Below are positions 37,762-49,120 of a DNA stretch of 64,000 nucleotides, in pieces. Numbering within the stretch: position 1 is the stretch's first letter; every line of letters begins with the position of its first letter. Under the pieces are notes generated by a model that worked only from the letters and a program-made list of their open reading frames with translations, was not told where the DNA came from and did no database searches. The stretch is taken from the NCBI RefSeq assembly GCF_008831285.2, contig NC_045146.1, positions 16,693,289 through 16,757,288 of the forward strand. Direction: 5' to 3'. Source of the stretch: Nymphaea colorata (taxonomy: Eukaryota > Streptophyta > Magnoliopsida > Nymphaeales > Nymphaeaceae). The position numbers were made by a program, and so were the translations under genes.

Positions 37762-40700
37762 ATGGCAGACCATGCTGACATGATGTCCTTTGTATATGAG
37801 TTACGAGAGACGTTGGGCCTCTCTCCTACAGAGCGCGGCCCGCCGCTGGTCGGAACCTCCCTGGCCAAACCCCATGACCCTTACCTCGTCCAGTCGTCGT
37901 TCCACAGTTCCTGGCGAAGCAACCAATCAGACGCCACGGGCGACTGGAGTCCTGTGCAACCCCATGATGAGAAGTATCTCTTCGCCGACTTCGATAAAGC
38001 CTATCCCTGCTTCCCGGCAAGCAGTTCGCCGCCGGCAGGATTCTTCTCCGGCGAGTTTGTCGCCACTCGTCCTCCGTCTACCGTTCCTCAGTTCCCTCAG
38101 CGTTTCCAACATAATTTCTGCCCGAGCGACCGCGCAGCCGCCGATGGTCACTTGATTCCGCTCTGCCCCCACAACGCGGAAAGCCTCTGGAGATTCAACC
38201 CGGCCGAGCGGTCGGTTCACGACCATGGTATCCACAGGTCCGGTTCGGCGATACATGCAAGCCGCTTAACCCAACCGTTTGCAGCTCCTTCTCCACAGGA
38301 TCAGGCGACGGCGGAGTCCCTCCGCCAGAGTTGCCTTCCCTCTCCGATGGGCCAATCCTTCCGTGGGAATCAGTACCGGACTCTTTCGCCTCTTGGGGCC
38401 GTCCCCTGGTGCGGCAACTGGATGAACGCCTTCCACAGGACGAGCCTCTCCTCGACTCTGCCCGGCACGTCCAGCCGTGTCGGTCGGAGCCAGGTGGCGT
38501 ATTGGGACGACGATGCCCTGACCAAAAGGACCCCAAGACAGCCTTACCGCCACGAGCGGGACGAATTGCTGGCCATGGACCTCGCCGGGGAGTTGGCGAA
38601 GAATGAGTTGGAAGAGATGTCGCGAAAGGAGGAAGACTTCTCATTCCTTATCGAGAACCAGCAGTCTCTGATGTATACGTCGCTTGAGGAGGTGAAAGGG
38701 AGGATAGTAGCAGCGGCCAAGGAGAAGCATGGACGCCAGTTCTTGGAGAGCAAGTGTAAACAAGGTTCGCCGGATGAGCTCGAGACGATCTTTTCCGAGA
38801 TTAAAGACCATCTATGCGAGTTGCTCTTCGATGCCTTCGGGAATTACCTTGTTGATAGTTTTCTGGATGCATGTAATGAGAGGCAAAGAATGGAAATCCT
38901 TGCCATTGTGACTCGGAAACGTGGCTTTCTCATCCATATGTCTACTAATCAGTACGCGTGAGTGGTTATTTGGTTCTGTCATCTAGTATCGGTAGTGCTA
39001 CTGTGTACATTAATTGATTATCTTTCGTGGCTACGTGATAGTTTTTGAGTTTTAAAATGCTTTATCTGTCATTTGGTGATGCTGGTAATGCACATGGAAC
39101 AATGATCTTTTGCAGGTAGGTGATAGTTTTTGACAGAGGTGCTCTTTTTTGGTTGGCAGGGCAAAGGTAGTAAGAAAATTGATAGCGACTGTCAAGACAG
39201 CAGAGGAAATTTCTCTGGTCCGCTTGGCCTTGAAACCTGGGGTTTTGACGGTAATGAAGGACTCAAATGGCCATCATGTTGTGCTAGAATGTTTGAAGAA
39301 CTTCAGCAGCAAAGATTGTGAGGTGAGTGAAATTAACTGTCTTTTCTGCTAAGCTTGCTGCATTGTTTTTATTGAATGTTGCTAGCGTGCCAAAGTAGTG
39401 CGATCTTTACTACATAACGAATCGCATGGTTAATTAAGCGCGCATTTTTCTGTTTGGCATTTAATCAGATCTCAGCTGTTGAATAGAGTTGAGTACTACA
39501 CAGTCATTCCAGGATTTGATTATGTAGTCTCACCTGAGATGTGCAAATTGTTTATAGGAGTTCAAGCATCGCCGTATGTGTCGGATCTTTTCATTGTTAA
39601 AGAGTTCTTTATATTGATCAGAAGCTATAATTCATGAAGAACCTTTTTCAAGAAAAAGGAAAACATATTTCATTGTGAATATGTGCAAGACTAACATACT
39701 CATACTTGGTTGAAAATGGTGCTTGATCTAACATTTTGCCATCTAGTTATTTTATTGGTTGATTCAAGGCCATGGCTTTTATTCTAGCGCAAATGCCTGT
39801 CCGGCCCTGTCATACTCCCGTCACATGTTGTGGTTGTTTCTTACTTCTTCCAAATGCTGGTTTTAGCTACAAGAGAATCATCTGTACATTTTTCTTATGG
39901 CATTTTGGTTTGTATATTTTTGCTTTGGATGGTTATTTAATAGTTCTATGATCTGTCCTTCACATTTGCAATCCATTGCCTTGTAAGTTTAGTGTAAGTA
40001 TAGTAACAAATACTAAAACCAACAGAAAGCCTTGTAAGTTTAGTGTAAATATAGTAACAAATACTAAGACCAACAGAAATTCATATCTTATAAGCTACAA
40101 GTGTCTAGATATTAAACAATCACTTATTCTGGTGGATTTTCTCCTATCAAGAAAGTTCAGATGCTTATTTGCATTAGAAGCTTTGTCTAGCCTAGTAATT
40201 GGTAGGCAAGGATACTAAATAATACTGAATCAATTCGATAAGGAGAACAAAATGGGCATTGGAATTTGTCGACATTTGAATTCCTCAAATGTTTATATTT
40301 GTAAGATGTGCTTAAATTGATTGAAGAAAACAGCCTCTAAGTTCTTCATTTTGGGCCTCAAAATTCTGGTTTAGATTGTGATTTGTGTCTAACTTTGGTC
40401 CATCTCTTTGGAAGTTACTATACAGTAGAGTGTGCTTTACCTTAAAAGATCTTAGCTATGATCAGAAAAGCTAAATTTACCTTAAAAGGTCTTAGCTATT
40501 ATCAGAAAAGCTAAATTGTTCTATGTCAAACTAAAAAACCTTGTGCTAAAAGAAGATGTTTTAATGTAATTCTTAATGTTTCCAGTTGTTCCAGTTGTTT
40601 ATCGCAGCCTATCCTAACATAAATTCTGCTCTTCACAAACCTCAAAAATCTGCTTGCGCAATCAATTTAAAGATGTAATGGCACATTCTATCTTTTGGCA

Positions 40701-41481
40701 TGGTCACAAGCAAAGGTATAAGCAATGCCACTGGACTTCCCTTTCTTAAATTTTGGTGTCCATTTCGTTTGTGAACTTTGCCTTTCATACTCTGGTTGCT
40801 TCCTTTAGGATTGATGTTAGCTAGTTAAATGTCCTACACTGTAACAAGATAAGCCATGTGATGTGGAAAACCTAAACCTTGCTAAGTCATTGAGAAAACT
40901 TGTTCGTATGAGCTTGTATTGATGTGCAGCATCAGAGGGACCTGCTCCTTCATTCCGTAAGATTCCTTTATGCATCTTTTTGTCATCTTCTTTGCTTCTT
41001 CCTCTTCTTGTGATGACACAGTTGTTTGTATCTGCTGTTTCATGACATAAATTCTCAGTGAAGTGACCATTTGAAGATTTGGCCTAAACATTTGGCCAAA
41101 TTTATTGCAATGACAGAACCTTGCTGCAGATATGGGGTTATTTTGCTAGCATGTCCTTTTAAGAAATTACTTGTAGCATTACCTGCAGCAATTGCATGTT
41201 CGACTCCATTCCTCGCTTTCATATTTTGCCCCTGAAATTTCTGCTGTTTTCAGTTTCTTGTAGATGAAGCAATAGCATATTGTGTTGAGATTGCAACTCA
41301 TAACCTTGGATGTTCTCTACTGCAAAGTCTGTTGGAAGACACTGAAGGGCAGAAGAAGCATCGGTTGATTAATGAGATATGTGAGAATACATTATATCTA
41401 ACACAGCATCGCTTTGGGTCTGTATTTATGTAAATTTATCTTGGATTTCATATTTTGTTGCCTTCAATTGAAACTAACTGC

Positions 41482-41512
<31 letters not shown>

Positions 41513-42587
41513 GGTTTCAGCAACTATGTTGTGCAGTCCGTACTAGACTTAAAGAACAACGCATCTTGGGCCAAAGTTAAGGTTCTGAGTATGTTGAGAG
41601 GTCGTTTTGTGCCCCTGACAATGGATAAGTTCAGCAGCAATGTTGTGGAGAAATGTCTGTGTGTTAGTGTGGAAAAGGAGTACGCTCTTATAGTTAGAGA
41701 GCTGCTTGAATTCCCAGACTTCTTAAAGCTTGTGAAAGACAGTTTTGGTAACTATGTAATTCAGTCAGCATTAAAAATGTGGAAGGTATGGTACTTCATT
41801 TGGCTCTACAATTTGGTTGGAAGTGGTCAATAGAGATTTGATAATTTTTAGTGGATGCCCAAGTTTTTATTCTCATCGACATATCATTCCTAGTTTTGAC
41901 AGTTAGGACTTAATAATAATGCTTCATTTTGCTTGTAGTACTTGAGTAGAGAACCAAGTTTTAACAAATTTCAGTCATTGCACTAATACTTGGACATTGA
42001 CAGGATCATAGCTTGTCATTAAGTATAACTTTCTTGGTTGTACATTCTAAGTGTTGATCATTGAGTCAGTGGGAGAGCCAAAAATATAAAACAGGGTGGG
42101 CACCATAACTGAAAAACAGTTAGACTGTGTTGGATGGCTCAGGTTCAGGGTGGGCATAAAGAACCTAAAACCTGAGTTCATGGTGGTGAGTGCCTACTCT
42201 AAACCCATATTGCTCTTTAAAGGTTTGTGGGTCAGAGTAGGCAAGTGCCACCTGAGCCCTATGTGGCTGCATCATAGTAGTTGATGAGACAATCTTTTGT
42301 TGCCTACAGTGATTCATGGGAGGTTGCTTTTGAACTTGAAAATCATGTAGTAGTGTTTCTTAAATGTTGAATGGCTGATGCTTTCTTGCTTGGGCAACCA
42401 TATAGAGTTGGTCCAGTCAGTCACTCTTGTTCCCTTTGAACTAACTTTTCCTGTATTCTGAATCCAGGGATCTGCCGTCCACAATGATCTGGTTGGCAGG
42501 ATACAAGCAAACGCTTTTGCTCTCCGCTGCCCAATTGGGAGAAAGGTTTTGCAGTGTCTCAATTCGGTGTTGAATATGTCTTTGTGA
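37762..42587 (+). CDS. Pumilio/PUF-family RNA-binding protein (divergent APUM type)
   Basis: PUF proteins bind UGUA-type elements in 3' UTRs and repress or destabilise mRNAs. Five exons: 37762-38957, 39160-39322, 41254-41417, 41521-41785, 42468-42587; all phases close to give 635 aa. Residues 1-300 are a Ser/Pro/Arg-rich low-complexity region. PUF repeats run from about 310 to the end. Their helix-2 signatures are HGRQFLES, FGNYLVDSF, NQYAAKVV, NGHHVVLECL, LGCSLLQSLL, FGNYVVQSVL, SSNVVEKCL, FGNYVIQSAL, and a final IGRKVLQCL cap. NYxxQ-type repeats that read uracil and the SSNxxE repeat that reads guanine are retained; the fifth (LGCSLLQ) and third (NQYAAKV) are atypical. This resembles the Arabidopsis APUM8-12 branch, not the canonical APUM1-6; subgroup is inference. 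The start is the first ATG after a stop-proximal CT-rich leader (GGTCATGGC). Confidence 0.93.
39978..40079 (+). repeat. 51-bp tandem duplication in PUF intron 2
   Basis: Two adjacent copies of a 51-bp unit beginning GCCTTGTAAGTTTAGTGTAA, differing at two or three positions. Confidence 0.9.
40436..40515 (+). repeat. 40-bp tandem duplication in PUF intron 2
   Basis: Two adjacent copies of a 40-bp unit (TTTACCTTAAAAGATCTTAG and following bases) with two mismatches, 360 bp downstream of another tandem duplication. Confidence 0.9.
41482..41512 (+). repeat. (CT)n tract serving as polypyrimidine tract
   Basis: A CT microsatellite ending nine bases before the 3' splice site of PUF exon 4 at 41520, so it acts as the polypyrimidine tract of that intron. 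Length variation here could affect splicing. Confidence 0.8.
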
Positions 42588-45200
42588 ATGAAAGCAAATT
42601 TCATCATGAAGTGCTTCCAGCAAAGATGTTCCTATAGTAAATCAACTGATAGTACACTTGAATTCGTTGGTTTATATTTCTTTTATTTGTTGGGTGGCCT
42701 AAATGTTGTTTAGGCTCTTCTCTGTTGATTGTCTTCCTATGTTCTCTAGATAAAGAAATAGTAAGTAGGGATTGTTAGATGTGCATAGTTGCAGAGTTGT
42801 GAAGATGAGCCGATTCACGAAAACTTGGAAAGGGGATGGGGACAAGTTTCTTCAAGACTGAGCTGAGTCTGCAGAACTACAGAAACGCATAACATACGGA
42901 GAAATTTCTGTCGTGCAGTTCGTGCAGGTCTGGAGGTCATGGCCAATGCTTTTGTTATATAATCATGTAAATTCACAACTGAATTCCATTTGTTTAATAA
43001 TAGCCTACTCCTAAGTTGAATTTAGTTATGTTAATTGTTACTAGTAACCGAATATTCTTTTTATGGATTTGTTGCGAGAATTTGTCATGATTAAAAAGAC
43101 TCGTGCTAATGATGGTAGTTGCCCTACACACGCACACACACACACACACTCTCTCTCGATATATATATATACATATATGTATATATATATATATATATAC
43201 ATATATGTATATATATATATATATACATATATGTATATATATATATATATATACATATATAGGTAGAAAACAGACTTTTATGTGCTAATCCTATATGGGC
43301 TGTTGAACTTTTCAAAATGGAAAATGGATGACCGAGAGAAAATAAAAAAGGAAAAGGATGTCTGCCCAACAGATGCCTGTCCAAACCTTGTGTACTCTTT
43401 GCAGCATACAATGTAGAAAAATGGTAGACAAGGTTAAGTTGTCGTATGTAAATGTTTTTTAACAATCTTACTCATTTTATTTTTAGTTGCTAATATTCAT
43501 GCTTTAACCGATTAAATCCTATGTAGATTATTCATAAAATTTTATTTCTTCAAATTCTTATAAAGTTCGAACCTTTAAACTTTTTTAGTTAAGAAGTCTC
43601 TCTGGAGTCTGGTCTGATTCGATTTCATCAATCTGCAAAAGTCTATGAAAAACTATTCAACCGATCCTGACAAATTGCAAGGGGAATTTTTTGTAGGTTT
43701 TGAACCGTGGTTCTTAGCAGACCATAATTGCTGCTTATGAGGAAAATTTAGCAACAATGAGCCAACGAAAGTGTGGAATAGTCTTGATTTGAACGTGGAT
43801 GAACTAAACACACTGATTGGACCGACTAAGATACGGAACGAACAGAAATAGTAGAATTTCCTTGCATATCGGGATGCATTTTCGGTCATAACTATCTTGC
43901 ACTTCTTGCAGGAAGTAAGCGGAAAGATTTTTCGCAATGATTCATTGATTTAGGCTTAACTAACAAAGAAGCGATGAGGTGATCACGCAAAGTTGTCATC
44001 ATGTGCCTCCCAAAGATGACGTGCATGTCACTACTACTTTATTTTCTCCAAATCAGTATCTAAGCTGCAATTCTCAAGTGACTGAAGTGCAACTCTTATG
44101 AGGGGATTTGAAGGTAGACTATTCAAGAAAAATATCCGGAATTCGCAGCTCCAACTGGAAATTCGAAAAAAAAATGCAATTCTTTTTCTCCATGTTTGAT
44201 GGCAACCCATATAAGGTGAAAAAATTTCACACGGAAACACTAACCCTGAAAACTTTCACCCCAAAAATGGAAACAATTTTAGTTGGCTCCAAAAGTAAAT
44301 ATTTGCCTCCCTCGTGCATAGTTTGAAAGTCCCTAGTTGAAACACAAAAACTTGAGTTGTGTTTCACAAGAGATCGACATTCTAAGATAATTTATAAGTT
44401 GACATAGAAATAAGTTTCTTGACTGTGTTAGCCATATATTTATGTGTTTTAAAATGAATCACCCACCTTTTGCTCGTAGTCTCTCATGGTTCGTACAGCG
44501 AAGAAAATATAAAATATGTTATTGAAGATCACACCTTTATCGTTAGTTTAGTAAAATAAAAAATATGGTTTCAACCGCAAAGAGAATAACGCCAAATCAG
44601 CTTCGTTTTTAGAGCTGTACATTCAGCTTCCAATGAAAATACTGCTGGGAGCAGTCTCCCCGCCTTCACTCCAAAAGAATATCTTATTTAATGATAAACA
44701 AAAGCAGCATACAAGCAAAAGGCAACAACTAAACATTACGATTTACAGTAACACCTTGAGCAGTAAGCCACCAGAGAGCAAGACGCTGCCCCCTCCCAGC
44801 CACTCAGAAGTCCTCCCATTCCACGAGCAAAAAAACCTGCTAAACAAGCACCCACTGATTCTGATTCTCCGTTTTCACACCTGCCATCAGTTTCCCTATA
44901 ATTTAAAATCATCCTTCCAATCTCCAATGGAACTTCTTTATCTCTCAGCCGAAATCTGCAGCAAAGGTCACTCACAGAGGCCCACCTTTGAGGCCATGCA
45001 CATCTGCCCTCCAGAGTAGTTCTCTGTCTCTTGGCCCAGCCTTTATTATTTGTTATTGGACCTATCCTCTGCTGGTCATCTGTGGAACTGCTAACACACC
45101 AATGAAGAGAACCTTATATTCTGCAGAGCCCTGAGCATTTTCTCCTCTAAATCACTTTATTCTATTCCAATATTCTGAGCTTTTGGAAAAGCAAGCATAT
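42588..45200. other. Intergenic after the PUF gene
   Basis: Contains the PUF 3' region and a compound (CA)(CT)(TA) microsatellite at 43131-43262. The rest is AT-rich; frames at 43653-43937 and 44633-45019 give nothing recognisable. Confidence 0.55.
43131..43262. repeat. Compound microsatellite with higher-order TA unit
   Basis: (CA)n, then (CT)n, then about 100 bp of TA repeats interrupted at regular intervals by ACATATATGT, giving a higher-order period of roughly 30 bp repeated about three times. Long open frames across it (Tyr-Ile runs) are artefacts. Confidence 0.9.
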
Positions 45201-45209
45201 AATAGAATC

Positions 45210-46200
45210 TATTTACCTCATTTTACAACTACCACATAAGCTGTGACAAATCCAGTCTCCTCTGCTCCAACGTCCACACATTTCAACCCTGTTTCAAGCC
45301 AGATGCCAACCTTTTCCTTGTCTGCATCATTCCAATTCATGGTCATAAAGGACTGCCTGCACCATTGCCATACCATAGATGGTATACACGTAACATTCAC
45401 TGCCTCTTCATCGCCATGAGCTATCTTACTTCTTATCCACCACATCCTCCAAATTGCTATGTGAAACGTTATCAGTCATCATTTGTCTAGCCAGTTTTGC
45501 TTGAATTTTAATCTTCCTCCAAAATTTGATCTCAGCTTGAATGTTCTGCCAGGGGACCCTTCTCATGCCAAAACGATTAACAACCATATGCCATACCTTA
45601 GATGCTACACTGCAAGCAATGAGCACATAATGGCTACTCTCTACTTGTTTCTTACATATATAGCATTGACTAGCTGGTTGAATGCCCCAGTTTTGCAAAC
45701 GATCCTGCGTAACCAGCCTGTCCCAGCATGCTAGATATACCAGCTGGTTCTAGCTGGTGCAGAGCTCCACTCTCCATTCTTCTCTGATTCCTTTCATTCC
45801 AAGGGCTTCCGAAATTTCTTTCGCAGAGAATGTCTCAACTTTGTTAGAAGTTCCTTGGCCTTGGTGCTAAGATGCCCCAAAGCCATTTTATTCCATTTCA
45901 CTGAGAACTTTCTTAGTTGCTTCCATTTTATTCAGGACCCTGATCATAGGGCACCCGCTGCTGTTCTTCCTCCATTCATTAGCCACCATCTCCTTGGCTT
46001 GAGGCACAAGAACTGAAGAACCTGCAGACATTGAATCTGTGGTGATATATTCGGTGGTTGCTTTCCTTCCAAAAGGAGACCACCAATGCTTTGTGGTCGG
46101 AAGTCGGCCTTGAGCGGGCAACCACTCTGCAAGAAACCGACCATGGAGGTCTGATCAGGTACCAATCTAATTTACAATGGATGGCTTCTTCTTATTCTCT
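45210..46200 (-). mobile_element. Decayed LINE (L1-type non-LTR retrotransposon) with reverse transcriptase deleted
   Basis: On the minus strand from 46200 down. The end of an AP-endonuclease domain comes first (LDWYLIRPPWSVSC, TSDHKALVVSF, keeping the catalytic SDH motif). The EN-RT linker follows (NSSGCPMIRVLNKMEATKKV, then MALGHLSTKAKELL). At about 45750 the sequence jumps directly to the zf-RVT zinc-binding region (LACWDRLVTQDRLQNWGI, CYICKKQVESSHYVLIACSV). Then comes the C-terminal tail (IWRMWWIRSKIAHGDEEA). The whole reverse transcriptase is missing, there are stop codons and at least two frame changes (near 45470 and 46020), and neither end of the element is clear. Confidence 0.8.
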
Positions 46201-48414
46201 CCTCCTATTGGTGCACGTGAAAGGCGATGACAGATAAAAAAATCTCTGGTTAATATGTAAACAAGCAAATGGTTACGAGACAATAATACTAAAGCAATTC
46301 GTGTGTGTCCGTGTGGGCAATTGCTCACACAAGCCCACATGTTCCTCTGGCACTTGTTTGGACAAAACCCACTTTTTGTAGCTTGGTAATTTATCTATTT
46401 ATATAGTTTTGGTTTATCATAGATTCATGGTTTGTTAGCCTGACAGACTATTTTGAGGTCCACTAGTGTTTTAGCTTAGCAACGTGAAACTATCATTAGG
46501 GTCACCGTTTCCTAGTTAGTATACTGCCGTCAGTGGATTGACAGGCCAGTTGCAGACATACCTGTGATCTTTGGACCATATTGTACAAAACACCAAATGA
46601 CCTTATCCCAATTTGCTTTGTGGGACTTAGTGAGTTATTTAATGGCCCTGGCCCTGTTATAACATGGTATAAAGTAATGTGGTTTATAAGATAAGGACAA
46701 CTTAGCGAAAAATTTATGTGTGAGATCCGGATTTTAGCTTACGATCCAAAAAATAGATCTTGCTTCGAAAAATAAAAGATAGCTGAAAGATTTGAGAGGT
46801 AGACTTTTAAGTTTTGAGTATTAAGAAAGCTACGAGGTTCATGCTAATCAGGACGTATCTCTTGGCATGATCTAATAAAGGTTGATTTAGTCAAAGAGAT
46901 ACACTTGCGAGCATGTAAATGCCTTTTTGACTTGTGATTCCCGTCGGATCGGCCCTTCTGAATTTAATTTAATTGGATCTTATATAATTTAGGTCCGACC
47001 AGCATAAAGTTAAAGTTTGTCTCTCAGTCGGATATCGTGCTCAGATTTCTGAATCTGAATGGCGATCACATCCAGATTTAGAGATGGTCTGTTATGTCCG
47101 ATCCATTAGCATCTCTACTTGCTAATTCCAAAACAACTTAGAAAAATCAAACAAAAACATCACCTGCAAATTGGAGAAAGCAGGATGCTAGATTTAACAA
47201 CCAGACCTATACCCAGTTCAGGCTTCTGGTTCGACGGATCCCGCTCCTTATTATCTTTATTTTTGATCATCCTAAAAGGTCAAGAACCAGGATAACTAAC
47301 CACTTTAACAATATTTCCCTGAAAAACCACTTACGGTATTGGACTAAACTTCTTAAAAGTGGAGTGTTACATTAGAGATGACATGTGACGGCTGGAAGCT
47401 ATTCCTCAAAAACAAAAAAAGGATGCTCCAAGCCACTTGGGGTTCATAAAATCATCCTAAAGGTGCCCTACCAAATGCATATCTACTCTGAAACATATGT
47501 ATTATTAAATGAAGCCTCACCCTAAAGCTTCCATTTAATTTTAAGCTTTTGGAACATGGGGGATGCACTAATAAGTTTACCATGTCCTTAAATGTAATCT
47601 TAGAAAAATTTATTACGCAGGTCATCATAGATCCTTACTTTTCATTACATTTCCTTCGTGAAATAGCAGAGGAGCTTTCCTGACATTTAATGTAACTCCT
47701 GATGAATGTTTTAGGCTTAACTTGCGTGGAAAGCGAAAAGAGACAACCTAAGTTTCTAAGAAAACTTTGAACCCGAGTCTGTTTGATTTCTTTAGATATT
47801 CGATCTTGGTCTACTGGAGTCGCTTTCAAGATTACGCGTACTCGAAGGAAGAACTGAGAAAAATAAGCTGTTGTGTTCTCAAGTTAATTTCTGCGCATTT
47901 TAAGGGTTTAAATATTATCAAGATGGTTATTTTAAACAAGGATCGAATTCTTAATGGTGTTTGAAAAGAGTGTGTGTGTGTGTGTTTTCATCGAGTTTCA
48001 ACATTTTTATTGCATTCAAAGTCCGAAATGTTACTCAACTCCGCATGCATGTCAGATTTCGGCAGTTTGAGGGTTGACACTTTTGGATCAATCTTAATGA
48101 TATCTATACGTGCACCAAATTATCTTATAGTTTAAAATTGCCTAATATTTAGTGTACAATCATTAGTGGATTCGCTCTTTATTCAATTATACTATTACTA
48201 GTCGACAATCTTATGCTCGTTGGTTTAAGGAACTTGACTGCTTCGTGAAGGTGGGAGGTTTGCTAATATGTCATATGTTTAAGGATAAATAAAATCTATT
48301 TCTAAAGTAAATATGATAACTTGATATATGATTCCAAAAGATTTGACACAGCGACAATCTCTTGCCGGAGAAGAACGAAGGGTCTTTCAGCAATCTCATG
48401 TTCTCACATATGAG

Positions 48415-48450
<36 letters not shown>

Positions 48451-48860
48451 TTGTTCAATGAAATCAAAGTACACTCACCACTCACCATTCGTATTTTGGC
48501 GCAACATAGATCATCAATCCAGTCAATCGAACAATTGACAATCAATTATTATTATTATTTTATATTATACATATATATATATATAATATAAGGAGGTATA
48601 AAATTTGATGCTTTCGGAGACTTCATATTGACTCCTTAAAACCATGCATCAATATGTTAAACTTGATTTGAATGCAGAGATACTTTGGTTATTGTTTAAC
48701 ATGCTTTAGTTTGATCAAATTAACAAGAGAATACAACTTTTGACCGTTAAGCTTTTTAAGTTGTGTGAGCGGCTAATTTTTTGCTTAAAACCCTCATATT
48801 AATCGTTATAAAAAAAGGATCGTGGAACGTACTGCTAAACCCAATGTCAACGGTTGCCAG
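46200..48860. other. Intergenic region upstream of the aspartic protease gene
   Basis: AT-rich with (GT)n near 47970-47985, (TA)n at 48419-48449 and around 48560-48590, and repeated GGATC/AGATCC-type phrases at 46730-47120 similar to those at 24.2 and 28.8 kb. No gene was seen. Confidence 0.55.
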
Positions 48861-48865
48861 AGGAC

Positions 48866-48872
48866 TATAAAC
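48866..48872 (+). promoter_or_regulatory. TATA box of the aspartic protease gene
   Basis: TATAAAC about 255 bases upstream of the start codon. It is followed by a CT tract at about 48907-48920 that would lie in the leader. Confidence 0.5.
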
Positions 48873-49120
48873 TCGCGGCCGCCCTCCTTTCTCAAGAACA
48901 CAGGCACTCTCTCTCTCTCTTGAGTGGGGAGGACTTCCGAGCTGCCATCGTGTCCGGGGGGCATCTTTCCTCAGGCCCCTCCCTCCACAGCAAACTTTCA
49001 TTGCGACCCCCCGTTTGTCTCTGCCGAATGGTCTCGGAACGCGTCATCCGCTTCATCTGATGCCCGATCTAATTCGTCCACCGCTGGATTGTACCATTTC
49101 CCGTTTGGATCTGCCCATCC

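Noticed and set aside
38195-38644. Long open frame on the minus strand inside PUF exon 1
   Set aside because: It is the antisense shadow of a GC-rich coding exon; it has no family resemblance and no splice continuation.
43041-43288. Open frames coding Tyr-Ile runs on both strands
   Set aside because: Translations of the TA microsatellite, not proteins.
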